A stretch of 64,000 nucleotides of DNA from Haemophilus_A paraphrohaemolyticus_A (GCF_003253115.1 NZ_QEQF01000010.1:1-64000), one strand, 5' to 3'. Positions 53,617 through 61,806 are shown, counted from the first letter of the stretch. Notes: generated by a model from the letters alone, not told the origin. Made by a program: numbers and translations.

Positions 53617-54219
53617 ATGAAAATTACTAAAAACGTAGTACCAAGCATTGCTTATCAAGTACGTACTCAAGATGGCGTGTTAGTGGACGAAGCACCAGCT
53701 AACCAACCATTAGAATACTTACACGGCCACAATAACCTTGTTGAAGGTTTAGAAAAAGCATTAGAGGGTAAAGCAGTTGGCGATACTTTTGAAGTGCGTG
53801 TAAGCCCAGAAGAAGGCTACGGCGAATACAACGAAAATATGGTGCAACGTGTGCCGAAAGATGTATTTATGGGCATAGATGAGTTAGAAGTGGGTATGCG
53901 TTTTATCGCCGATACTGACTTAGGACCATTGCCTGTTGTGATCACTAAAGTGGATGGTGATGAAGTAGTGGTTGATGGTAACCACATGCTTGCAGGTCAA
54001 GAATTACTCTTCTCTGTAGAAGTAGTGGGCACACGTGAAGCAACTTTAGAAGAGATTGCACACGGTCACATTCACTCTGGTCACGAACACGGTTGTGGCT
54101 GTGGTGGTCACGACAGCGATGAAGAAGAAGGGCACGGCTGCTGTGGCGGTGGTCATCACCATCATCACGACCACGATCATGGACATAGTCACGGCGGCTG
54201 TGGTTGTGGCGGTCATTAA
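53617..54219 (+). CDS. slyD: FKBP-type peptidyl-prolyl isomerase SlyD
   Basis: SlyD is a cytoplasmic proline isomerase and metallochaperone that supplies nickel to hydrogenase and binds other metals. The 200-residue protein has an FKBP domain with an inserted flap (about 1-150). It begins VVPSIAYQVRTQDGVLVDEA and contains SPEEGYGEYNENMVQRVP. A His/Cys/Asp-rich metal-binding tail follows (about 150-200). The length agrees with E. coli SlyD (196). AGGATC lies upstream of the ATG. Confidence 0.93.
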   Translation: MKITKNVVPSIAYQVRTQDGVLVDEAPANQPLEYLHGHNNLVEGLEKALEGKAVGDTFEVRVSPEEGYGEYNENMVQRVPKDVFMGIDELEVGMRFIADTDLGPLPVVITKVDGDEVVVDGNHMLAGQELLFSVEVVGTREATLEEIAHGHIHSGHEHGCGCGGHDSDEEEGHGCCGGGHHHHHDHDHGHSHGGCGCGGH

Positions 54220-54235
54220 TTGATTATTCTATGAT

Positions 54236-54303
54236 GTAGGGGCGTGTTGAACACGCCCTTTTCCATCATATACACCATTTGGGCGTGCGTAACACGCCTC
54301 TAC
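54236..54303. repeat. GTAGGG-family palindromic repeat, copy E
   Basis: The 68-base element starts GTAGGGGCGTGTTGAACACG and ends GTAACACGCCTCTAC. Each arm also folds on itself (GCGTGTT/AACACGC). The symmetry extends outward through TATGAT on the left and ATCATA on the right. It lies between slyD and ilvA. Confidence 0.65.
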
Positions 54304-54342
54304 ATCATAAAAATCTTATTCCTGCTTTCGGGGAATTTCATT

Positions 54343-55869
54343 ATGCCAAGCACAACCATTGAATCTTATCAAGATTATTTACGAACGATTCTTTCCTCCA
54401 ATATTTATGATCTCGCTCAAGTCACGCCATTACAAAAAATGGACAAGCTCTCTTCACGCTTAAAAAATAGTATTTTCATCAAACGTGAAGATCGCCAGCC
54501 GGTGCATAGCTTTAAGCTACGCGGAGCATTTGCGATGATTTCTAATCTTTCTAAAGCTCAAAAAGAAGCGGGTGTGATTGCGGCTTCTGCAGGTAACCAC
54601 GCTCAAGGTGTCGCGCTTTCAGCGAAACATTTGGGCTTACGTGCGTTAATCGTGATGCCACAAAATACGCCAAGTATTAAAGTTGATGCGGTGCGTGGTT
54701 TTGGTGGAGAAGTATTGCTTTATGGTGCGAACTTTGACGAAGCCAAAGCCAAAGCACTTGAGCTTTCGAAAGAGTTGAATATGACCTTTATCCACCCATT
54801 TGATGCTCCAGCCGTGATTGCAGGGCAAGGCACGATCGCGATGGAGCTCATTCAACAACGTTCCGATCTAAACCGCATTTTTGTGCCTGTTGGCGGCGGC
54901 GGTTTGATCGCAGGGATCGCAGTGTTGGTGAAGCAGCTTTTGCCTGAAATTAAAGTCATTGGGGTGGAATCCAAAGACTCCGCTTGTTTATATTACGCAT
55001 TGAAAGCGGGTCAGCCTGTCGATTTAGATCATGTGGGTTTATTCGCAGACGGTATTGCGGTTAAACGTATCGGCGATGAAACTTTCCGCATTTGTAAACA
55101 ATATGTCGATGATGTTGTCTTAGTCGATAACGATGAAATCTGTGCGGCATTGAAAGATATTTTTGAAAACGTGCGTGCGGTGGCGGAGCCTTCAGGGGCA
55201 ACCTCGCTTGCGGGTTTGAAAAAATATGTGAAAGCACACGGCATTGAAGGCGAAAATTTAGCTTGTGTGCTCTCAGGTGCAAACCTTAATTTCCATACCT
55301 TGCGTTTTGTGTCTGAGCGTTGTGAAATTGGTGAAAAACGTGAAGCCTTATTAGCAGTAACCATTCCAGAGCAGAAAGGCAGCTTCTTAAAATTCTGCCA
55401 GATTTTAGGTAGCCGTGCGGTGACAGAATTTAACTACCGTCATGCAGATGATGCCAACGCGTGTATCTTCGTAGGTGTTCGTATTTCTGGTAGCCAAGAA
55501 AAAGCAGAAATTCTCGAAGAGCTTCGTCAAAATGGTTACGATGTGAGCGATTTATCAGATGATGATATCGCTAAAACCCACGTGCGTTATATGATTGGTG
55601 GCAGACCGGCTAGTATTCAAAACGAAAAACTCTACCGCTTTGACTTCCCAGAACAGAAAGGGGCATTGCTTAAATTCTTACAAGCCTTAACTGATTGGGA
55701 TATTTCGTTGTTCCACTATCGTGCACATGGTGCGGACTACGGTGATATTTTAGCCGCATTCCCTATGGCTGCAGGCTCAGAAGCAGAATTAACCAAACAT
55801 TTAGAACAATTAGGCTATCGCTACCAAGACGTGAGCGACAGCTTGGCTTATCAATACTTTTTAAAATAA
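54343..55869 (+). CDS. ilvA: Biosynthetic threonine ammonia-lyase
   Basis: IlvA deaminates threonine to 2-oxobutanoate, the first step of isoleucine synthesis. The 508-residue protein has the PLP lysine Lys58 in VHSFKLRGAF and the glycine loop PVGGGGLIAGIA. Two C-terminal ACT-like domains (about 330-415 and 420-505) bind isoleucine and valine for feedback control. I start at the ATG with GGGGAA before it; an upstream extension would run into the palindromic repeat. Unlike many relatives, it is not near ilvG, ilvM or ilvD here. Confidence 0.94.
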   Translation: MPSTTIESYQDYLRTILSSNIYDLAQVTPLQKMDKLSSRLKNSIFIKREDRQPVHSFKLRGAFAMISNLSKAQKEAGVIAASAGNHAQGVALSAKHLGLRALIVMPQNTPSIKVDAVRGFGGEVLLYGANFDEAKAKALELSKELNMTFIHPFDAPAVIAGQGTIAMELIQQRSDLNRIFVPVGGGGLIAGIAVLVKQLLPEIKVIGVESKDSACLYYALKAGQPVDLDHVGLFADGIAVKRIGDETFRICKQYVDDVVLVDNDEICAALKDIFENVRAVAEPSGATSLAGLKKYVKAHGIEGENLACVLSGANLNFHTLRFVSERCEIGEKREALLAVTIPEQKGSFLKFCQILGSRAVTEFNYRHADDANACIFVGVRISGSQEKAEILEELRQNGYDVSDLSDDDIAKTHVRYMIGGRPASIQNEKLYRFDFPEQKGALLKFLQALTDWDISLFHYRAHGADYGDILAAFPMAAGSEAELTKHLEQLGYRYQDVSDSLAYQYFLK

Positions 55870-55878
55870 GGAAGATTT

Positions 55879-57210
55879 ATGTCTCGCAAATATTTCGGTA
55901 CAGATGGTGTACGCGGTGAAGTAGGTAAATTCCCGATTACCCCAGAATTTGCGTTAAAACTCGGCTGGGCAGCAGGTAAAGTGCTTGCTACTCAAGGCAC
56001 GAAAAAAGTGATTATCGGTAAAGATACCCGTATTTCTGGCTATATGTTGGAATCAGCACTTGAAGCGGGCTTAACCGCGGCGGGTTTATCTGCGGTGTTC
56101 GTCGGTCCAATGCCAACTCCTGCGATTGCTTATTTAACCCGCACTTTCCGTGCAGAAGCGGGGATCGTGATTTCAGCATCTCACAATCCATACTACGACA
56201 ACGGAATCAAATTCTTCTCATCAGTGGGTGAAAAATTACCTGATGAAGTGGAAGAAGCAATCGAAACGATGTTAGATGAGCCGATGGATTGTGTTGACTC
56301 TGCAAACCTTGGTAAGGCGAGCAGAATCAATGATGCGGCAGGTCGTTACATTGAATTTTGTAAAGCAGGTTTCCCATCCGAATTAAGCTTAGACGGCTTA
56401 AAAATTGTGGTGGATTGTGCGAACGGCGCAACTTACCACATTGCACCAAACGTAATGCGTGAGTTAGGAGCTGATGTTATCGAAATCGGCACACGTCCGA
56501 ACGGTTTAAACATCAACGAAAAATGCGGGGCAACTGACATCAACGCGCTTCAAAAAGTGGTAAAAGAGTCGGAAGCGGACATCGGTTTAGCTTACGATGG
56601 CGATGGTGATCGCATTATGATGGTAGACCACTTAGGCAACAAAGTGGATGGCGACCAAATCCTGTTTATTTTGGCCCGCGAAGCTTTACGTGCGGGCAAA
56701 TTAAAAGGTGGCGTAGTGGGTACATTAATGAGCAATATGAGCTTAGAGCTTTCATTAAAAGAACTTGCCATCCCATTCGTGCGTGCCAATGTGGGTGACC
56801 GCTATGTGCTTGAGCAATTAAAAGAGAAAGGCTGGAAATTAGGCGGTGAAAATTCAGGGCACATCATCGTGTTAGACAAAAACACCACGGGCGATGGCAT
56901 TGTTGCTTCGCTTGAAGTGTTAGCGGCAATGGTAAAACACAATCTAGCCTTAAACGAATTAGCAAAAGCCGTTCCACTCTTCCCGCAAGTGTTAATTAAC
57001 GTTCGCTTCGCAGGCGGTGAAAACCCACTGAATAGCAAAGAAGTAAAAGCTGTTGCAAAATCAGTAGAAGAACGCTTAGCAGGAAAAGGACGTATATTGT
57101 TACGTAAATCAGGTACAGAACCGCTTATTCGTGTGATGGTAGAGTGTGAAGATGCAACATTAGCACAAAGCTGTGCAGAAGAAATTGCGGAAGCGGTGAA
57201 ACGCAACTAA
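55879..57210 (+). CDS. glmM: Phosphoglucosamine mutase
   Basis: GlmM isomerises glucosamine-6-phosphate to glucosamine-1-phosphate, on the way to UDP-GlcNAc for peptidoglycan and LPS. The 443-residue protein begins KYFGTDGVRG. The phosphoserine is Ser101 in ISASHNPYYDNG, the metal-binding loop is AYDGDGDRIMMVD, and the phosphate-binding loop LRKSGTEPLIRVM comes near the end. Length and motifs match E. coli (445). It lies 9 bases after ilvA. folP, its usual neighbour, is absent. Confidence 0.96.
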   Translation: MSRKYFGTDGVRGEVGKFPITPEFALKLGWAAGKVLATQGTKKVIIGKDTRISGYMLESALEAGLTAAGLSAVFVGPMPTPAIAYLTRTFRAEAGIVISASHNPYYDNGIKFFSSVGEKLPDEVEEAIETMLDEPMDCVDSANLGKASRINDAAGRYIEFCKAGFPSELSLDGLKIVVDCANGATYHIAPNVMRELGADVIEIGTRPNGLNINEKCGATDINALQKVVKESEADIGLAYDGDGDRIMMVDHLGNKVDGDQILFILAREALRAGKLKGGVVGTLMSNMSLELSLKELAIPFVRANVGDRYVLEQLKEKGWKLGGENSGHIIVLDKNTTGDGIVASLEVLAAMVKHNLALNELAKAVPLFPQVLINVRFAGGENPLNSKEVKAVAKSVEERLAGKGRILLRKSGTEPLIRVMVECEDATLAQSCAEEIAEAVKRN

Positions 57211-57226
57211 TCTTTTCATAAAAAAT

Positions 57227-57268
57227 AAGCGGTGGATTTTGTAAAACAAATTGCAAAATCCACCGCTT
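57227..57268. terminator. Inverted uptake-signal pair between glmM and the FtsZ-like gene
   Basis: AAGCGGTGGATTTTG and CAAAATCCACCGCTT form a perfect 15-base inverted repeat between two convergent stop codons, serving glmM and the gene at 57273. Confidence 0.7.
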
Positions 57269-57272
57269 ACCT

Positions 57273-57965
57273 TTAATAACTCACAATCATATTTAAGTCT
57301 AATTCTTGCCCCTGTTTATTAACATCGAATGTCGTACCGAAAATAACCGAAGTTGTTTCAGAAACTTCTGCCGTGACCCCTTCGATAATGGTATGGATAT
57401 TGGAAAACTCAAAATCTTCGCCAATTACTATATTAAGCAATATTCCTTTTACCTGATCTAAGGCGATAGATTTACTAGAGAGCTGTTTTAATACCCTCTC
57501 TATAGCTTCTTCGGGATGTGTTGATTCAATATAAATCACATGGTTTTGTTGACCACATTCAATTAACACGTGCCTAATATCTGTAAAATCCGTCATAACA
57601 AGACCGTCTCCGCCAATCAGTTTCATCATTGATATAAGCGTTTGGATACATAATTCAGGCGAAGTTTCACAGATAAAACTGCTATCGGCTTGAGGCTCTT
57701 GAACTGGTGAAGTGCAACCAATCACAAAAATGCTGCTTGAGGTAGCAGAGCGAATTTTTGCCCATTCCGCTTCAGTGAGATTATCAGCAATAACAAAAGT
57801 TATAACGTTATCAGACAGATCTGTAACCTCTTCTAGCTTTAAGATATTAAAATCCACGTTTCCTATGGGCGAAGCTAAATTATTGACCACTTTATTGCCA
57901 AATTCGTCTTTAATGATAAGTGAGCCAAAATAATCATTTTGTTCTTCAAAAATTGTCGCAAACAT
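57273..57965 (-). CDS. Divergent FtsZ-related protein lacking the GTP-binding loops
   Basis: The 230-residue product is not a known division protein by name, but it aligns with the FtsZ encoded at 51271. It opens MFATIFEEQ (FtsZ: MFEPVYEMT). Residues 121-228 align with FtsZ 209-318; by my hand count about 30 of 108 positions are identical, including DF-x-D (126-129), KG-x-L-x-NI (173-179), G-x-D-x-E (182-186) and IFGTTF (208-213). The T1 and GGGTGTG loops are absent, the N-terminal domain is about 90 residues shorter, and there is no linker or C-terminal peptide. The ATG follows AGGAG by 7 bases, and the frame is intact. I infer a nucleotide-free FtsZ relative that may bind FtsZ ends. A decaying ftsZ copy is the main alternative, argued against by the intact signals. 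Confidence 0.7.
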   Translation of the reverse strand: MFATIFEEQNDYFGSLIIKDEFGNKVVNNLASPIGNVDFNILKLEEVTDLSDNVITFVIADNLTEAEWAKIRSATSSSIFVIGCTSPVQEPQADSSFICETSPELCIQTLISMMKLIGGDGLVMTDFTDIRHVLIECGQQNHVIYIESTHPEEAIERVLKQLSSKSIALDQVKGILLNIVIGEDFEFSNIHTIIEGVTAEVSETTSVIFGTTFDVNKQGQELDLNMIVSY

Positions 57966-57996
57966 TTTTATTCTCCTATTGATTTAAACTGTGTGG

Positions 57997-58002
57997 AGTA
58001 TA
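57997..58002 (-). promoter_or_regulatory. Possible -10 box of the FtsZ-like gene
   Basis: TATACT on the minus strand lies 32 bases upstream of the start, between the qseC terminator and the ribosome binding site. No good -35 is seen, so the call is tentative. Confidence 0.3.
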
Positions 58003-58008
58003 ACGAAA

Positions 58009-58035
58009 TAAAGCGACAAATTATGTCGCCTTAAT
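58009..58035 (-). terminator. Intrinsic terminator of qseC
   Basis: On the minus strand AAGGCGACA and TGTCGCTTT pair (one G-T) around TAATT and run into a T-rich stretch. It separates qseC from the FtsZ-like gene. Confidence 0.6.
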
Positions 58036-58054
58036 CACTTTTACAAAAAATTTC

Positions 58055-59434
58055 CTAAATTTGACCGCTTGTTGGTAATTTAACCTCCACTAGCAACCCC
58101 GTGTCAAAACTCACTGAATCTTTTAATTCAATTTTTCCACCATAATTTTTCACAATTTCCTCAGCAATCGCCAAGCCTAAGCCAGAGCCTTGTTGTTCTG
58201 TGCCAAGAATACGGTAGAACGGATCCAGTACACGTTGGCGTTCTTCTGGTGGAATGCCGTTGCCGTTATCTTCTACGCAGATCTGAACGCTGCCGTCTTT
58301 CTCTTTGACACTTAAATCAATCTGGCTACCCTTTGGTGTGTAGCGAATAGCGTTATCCACCAACGTTTTAACGAGCAGGTAGAGTTCCGTTTCCGAACCG
58401 TGGAAATTGACTGCTTGATCGTTCGTTACGCCCAAATCCTGATCTTTATCGAGGGCAAGTGGCAGCACATCCTCAATTACGCTGCGGAAAATATCCTGCA
58501 CGTTGAAATCGGTGTGATTTTCCATTTTGTTATTTTGAATGCGAGCCAATGAAAGCAGCTGTTCTAGTAAGTTACGACTACGCTGAATACCTTGTTTCAC
58601 TTGGATCAGTTGAGTTTTGGCTTCAGCAGGTAAATCTTGATGAGCAAGTTGCTCCACTTGCAAGGAAAATGCAGTCATCGGACTACGCAATTCGTGTGAT
58701 GCATCCGCAATAAAGCGTTTTTGTTGCTGAATAAATTCATCTGTTCGCCCCAACAAGCGGTTGATTTCCACCACAAATCCGCGAATTTCGCTCGGAATTT
58801 TTTCCGTCGGCAATGGTGTAAGATTTTGCTCGTGGCGTTTTTCCAGCTTGTGAGAAAGTCTGTCTACAGGCTTCATTGCAAGACGGACAATCCAAATAGT
58901 CAGCAAAATAATCAACGGCAACAACACAATCAGCGGAATCACGCTCTGCCATGCACTACGGAATGCCAGTTCTTCACGATATTCATTTTCTTGGGTGATG
59001 ATAATCTTGCCGTTGGGTGTGTTACGAACGTAAGTGCGGTATAAATCATCGGCGTTTTTCAACGTAAACCAAAAGCGCTTTTCTTTGTGCGGTTTGACTC
59101 TTTTGTATTTTTTGCCATCTTTTCTGAGTGTATGGAAACCATCTTCCATTTGCTGTGGAAAATTCGGTGGAAGACTTTCTGTATGAGTGCCGTTTCGCTC
59201 AAAATGCATATAAATTCGTGCATCGTTATCGCGTGGTGGGCGAAAATCCCCCGAAAGTGCGGTTGGATTTTCCACAGAATTGACGAAGCCCGAAAGCTGA
59301 ACCAACATATCGTCTTGCAGTTTGTACGTTTCGCGGTAAGTATCGTAGAACGAAACACCGCCCGCAATGCCTGCCACCACAGTGAAAAGGACGGTGAAAG
59401 CTAAGGTAAGTTTGAGTTGGATTGAGTTTTTCAT
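58055..59434 (-). CDS. qseC: QseC-type sensor histidine kinase
   Basis: The 459-residue membrane kinase has two transmembrane helices (about 10-30 and 163-185) around a periplasmic sensor of about 130 residues. A HAMP-like region follows, then the phosphorylated His247 in FIADASHELRSPM and an ATP-binding domain with DNAIRYTPKGS, VEDNGNGIPP and GSGLGLAIAEEIV. It resembles QseC and its relative PmrB. The signal cannot be read from sequence; metals, catecholamines and envelope damage are known for relatives. I start at the ATG preceded by AGAGGA. It is encoded 34 bases after qseB. Confidence 0.85.
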   Translation of the reverse strand: MKNSIQLKLTLAFTVLFTVVAGIAGGVSFYDTYRETYKLQDDMLVQLSGFVNSVENPTALSGDFRPPRDNDARIYMHFERNGTHTESLPPNFPQQMEDGFHTLRKDGKKYKRVKPHKEKRFWFTLKNADDLYRTYVRNTPNGKIIITQENEYREELAFRSAWQSVIPLIVLLPLIILLTIWIVRLAMKPVDRLSHKLEKRHEQNLTPLPTEKIPSEIRGFVVEINRLLGRTDEFIQQQKRFIADASHELRSPMTAFSLQVEQLAHQDLPAEAKTQLIQVKQGIQRSRNLLEQLLSLARIQNNKMENHTDFNVQDIFRSVIEDVLPLALDKDQDLGVTNDQAVNFHGSETELYLLVKTLVDNAIRYTPKGSQIDLSVKEKDGSVQICVEDNGNGIPPEERQRVLDPFYRILGTEQQGSGLGLAIAEEIVKNYGGKIELKDSVSFDTGLLVEVKLPTSGQI

Positions 59435-59468
59435 TTTTCCTCTTAGGGTCACTTTATCCTAGGCATAA

Positions 59469-60134
59469 CTAATTTTTAGAAACCAACCACCCCACGCCTC
59501 GCACATTTTTAATATACTCTTTACCGATTTTCTTGCGTAAGGCGTGAATCAGAAAATCAATGGCGTTGCTCTCCACTTCATCGCCCCATGCGTAGATTTT
59601 ATCTTCCAAGTCTGCACGAGAATGGATAATCCCTGGTCTTGTCATCAAGGCTTGTAGAATGGCAAACTCTTTGTTGCTGAGCTCAATTGGCGTCGGTTGA
59701 TCAGCGAGAGTAACTTGGTAGTTCGTCGGATTGAGGGTGATTGCACCGTTACTTAACAATGGCGTACTTTGTCCGCTTTGGCGACGCAGGACAGCGCGAA
59801 TACGGGCAAGTAATTCGGACAAATCAAAAGGCTTAATAATGTAATCGTCCGCCCCGCCATCTAAGCCTGCCAAGCGACTATCCAAATCATCATGTGCTGT
59901 GACAATCAACACAGGCGTATTATTTTTTTCTTGTCGGAGATGTTTCAGTACTTGCAAACCATCTTGCCCTGGTAAACCCAAATCAAGCAACACCAAATCA
60001 TATTGTTGGCTGTTTAATGCTTGTTCCGCTGTATTGCCGTTATTTACCCAATCCACCACATAACGGGCAGTTTTCAAGCCGTTCGATACTGCTTCTGCAA
60101 TCATTTTGTCGTCTTCGACCAATAAAATTCGCAT
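59469..60134 (-). CDS. qseB: QseB/PmrA-type response regulator
   Basis: The 221-residue OmpR-family regulator has a receiver domain with the acidic pair in VEDD, the phosphorylated Asp51 in LLDLGLPG, and the Lys of KPFDLSELLARI. A winged-helix DNA-binding domain follows (about 125-220), with SNAIDFLIHALRKKIG and NVRGVGW. It is the partner of the kinase just downstream. OmpR-family proteins bind direct repeats about 11 bases apart; such a repeat lies upstream of the first gene of this operon, so autoregulation is likely. Confidence 0.87.
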   Translation of the reverse strand: MRILLVEDDKMIAEAVSNGLKTARYVVDWVNNGNTAEQALNSQQYDLVLLDLGLPGQDGLQVLKHLRQEKNNTPVLIVTAHDDLDSRLAGLDGGADDYIIKPFDLSELLARIRAVLRRQSGQSTPLLSNGAITLNPTNYQVTLADQPTPIELSNKEFAILQALMTRPGIIHSRADLEDKIYAWGDEVESNAIDFLIHALRKKIGKEYIKNVRGVGWLVSKN

Positions 60135-60225
60135 AGTAAAAATGAAGGATTAAAAAATTGACGAGATTTTATCGAAAAATAGGCGGAAATACATCCGCCC
60201 AACATCGCACAATGCGAAGATAAGA

Positions 60226-60849
60226 TTAGTTTTGACGGAAACCGCCTTCATTTTGATGATGTTCGTGACGTTCACCTTTTTCAAAGCGATCGTGTTTATG
60301 ATGTTTACCTTCATGTTTTTGTGGCATGTCAATAATTTGCCCGCTGTTTGCATCCATCGCAACTTTATAAACCACACCGTTATTTACGGTTTCGATTTTG
60401 TAGAATAATGTGCCACGTTTATGTTCTAAGTCGGCTTCTGCCACTTTACCGCCAGTTTTTGCCACTGCGGCGTCCATTGCTTGAGCAAAGCTCACTTGTG
60501 GTGCAATATCTGCTGTTGGGCTAACTTTCACTGTTTTAGAGGCTTTGCTTTCCACACCTAAAATATCACCGCTTGCTGCGTCCACTGCCACTTTTTGTTT
60601 TTGACCGTTAGCAAACATTTCAACTTCAAAATGATCTTTACCAAAGTAGTGATGTTTAAAATCGATACCTTTTACTTTCGCATCGGCACCGATTTTTGCT
60701 TGTGCTGCAGATAATGCTTGCGCTGCCGTGATTTTAGCTTTATCAAAAGCGTCTTGATCTTTTGGAGACATTGCATTTGCATTGATTGCACCGAAAGCCA
60801 TGACGCCTGTTAATAATGTTGCTGCTAAAGTTTTTACTGATTTTTTCAT
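60226..60849 (-). CDS. Periplasmic PepSY-domain protein
   Basis: The 207-residue precursor has a signal peptide (about 1-26, ending NANA) and two PepSY-like domains (about 35-105 and 115-175), each ending in the VDAASGDIL / MDANSGQII pattern. The tail is rich in His, Lys and Glu (about 178-207) and could bind metal. PepSY proteins are often inhibitors or sensors in the envelope. It is the first gene of the pepSY-qseB-qseC unit, so it may feed information to QseC. AAGGAG precedes the ATG. H. influenzae has a different small protein (YgiW) in this place. Confidence 0.8.
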   Translation of the reverse strand: MKKSVKTLAATLLTGVMAFGAINANAMSPKDQDAFDKAKITAAQALSAAQAKIGADAKVKGIDFKHHYFGKDHFEVEMFANGQKQKVAVDAASGDILGVESKASKTVKVSPTADIAPQVSFAQAMDAAVAKTGGKVAEADLEHKRGTLFYKIETVNNGVVYKVAMDANSGQIIDMPQKHEGKHHKHDRFEKGERHEHHQNEGGFRQN

Positions 60850-60940
60850 AAGTTGCTCCTTATAAGCATGTAAAAATAGTTTATTTTTATAGAGTTTAAA
60901 ATCATTATGACCAAAAGCATCTCTGCTCTTGATGGTGTGT

Positions 60941-60973
60941 ATTCTAGAGAGGAAAAATTAGCGTAAAATTAGC
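60941..60973 (-). promoter_or_regulatory. Promoter of pepSY-qseBC with an 11-base-spaced direct repeat
   Basis: AAAATTAGC occurs twice, at 60954-60962 and 60965-60973, exactly 11 bases apart. On the minus strand the repeat ends 7 bases before TAGAAT (60946-60941), so it overlaps the -35 position. This layout fits activation by an OmpR-family regulator such as QseB. Confidence 0.55.
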
Positions 60974-61100
60974 AAAACAAAATTTTTTATTTTTAGAAAA
61001 ATTTTCAAATGACTTATGAAAAATTACCGCTTGATTTAGCTTGCTCTTTGGCACACAATGAGACCAATTTTTATCTTTAAAGCAATAATAGGAAAACGTA

Positions 61101-61760
61101 ATGAACCAACAAGAAATGAAGAAAATTGCAGCGAAAGCAGCACTAAAATTTGTGACACCAGATACCATCGTTGGCGTGGGTAGCGGTTCAACCGTGAATT
61201 GCTTTATTGATGAATTAGCTTCAATGAAAGATGAAATTAAAGGTGCAGTGGCAGCATCGAAAGCTTCAGAAGAGCGTTTACGTGCGTTGGGCATTGAAGT
61301 GTTTAGTGCTAATGACGTTGTGGAATTAGATGTGTATATCGATGGTGCAGATGAAATTACCCCGCAAGGTGCAATGATTAAGGGCGGTGGGGCAGCATTA
61401 ACCCGTGAAAAAATTGTGAGCTCTTTAGCGAAAAAATTTGTTTGTATCGTGGATAGTTCAAAACAAGTGGATATGCTTGGCTCAACTTTCCCATTGCCTG
61501 TGGAAGTAATTCCGATGGCTCGTTCTTATGTGGCTCGTCAGTTAGTTGCACTTGGCGGTTCTCCTGAATGGCGTGAAGGCGTGGTAACAGATAACGGTAA
61601 TGTAATTTTAGACGTACACAACTTCAAAATTTTTGAACCACTTAAAATGGAACACACCATCAACAATATCGCTGGTGTGGTTACCAACGGTATTTTTGCG
61701 CAACGTTTCGCGAACGTCACGATTGTCGGCACGCCTGAAGGGGCAAAAATTATTGAATAA
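61101..61760 (+). CDS. rpiA: Ribose-5-phosphate isomerase A
   Basis: RpiA interconverts ribose-5-phosphate and ribulose-5-phosphate in the pentose phosphate pathway. The 219-residue protein has VGVGSGSTVNCFIDEL, the acidic DVYIDGADEI and the catalytic MIKGGGAALTREKIV, with VTDNGNVILDVHNF near the C-terminus. The size equals E. coli RpiA (219). It precedes serA, as rpiA and serA neighbour each other in E. coli. It diverges from the pepSY operon. Confidence 0.96.
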   Translation: MNQQEMKKIAAKAALKFVTPDTIVGVGSGSTVNCFIDELASMKDEIKGAVAASKASEERLRALGIEVFSANDVVELDVYIDGADEITPQGAMIKGGGAALTREKIVSSLAKKFVCIVDSSKQVDMLGSTFPLPVEVIPMARSYVARQLVALGGSPEWREGVVTDNGNVILDVHNFKIFEPLKMEHTINNIAGVVTNGIFAQRFANVTIVGTPEGAKIIE

Positions 61761-61764
61761 GGTC

Positions 61765-61806
61765 AAGCGGTGGATTTTTGCAAAAGTTTTGCGAAATCGC
61801 ACCGCT
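61765..61806 (+). terminator. Inverted uptake-signal pair after rpiA
   Basis: AAGCGGTGGATTT and AAATCGCACCGCTT pair with one bulged base and are followed by a T-rich stretch, 5 bases after the rpiA stop. Confidence 0.6.

Noticed and set aside
54105..54219. Repetitive GGT/CAC/GAC triplets near the end of slyD as a CRISPR-like or tandem DNA repeat
   Set aside because: The repetition comes from codons for the His/Cys/Gly-rich metal-binding tail of SlyD; there are no spacers and no constant repeat unit.
57273..57965. Reading the FtsZ-like gene as a frameshifted or truncated ftsZ pseudogene
   Set aside because: The frame is intact for 230 codons, with a good ribosome binding site and a closing terminator. 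The divergence is spread along the protein, and key C-terminal-domain residues are kept. Decay is still a possible alternative.
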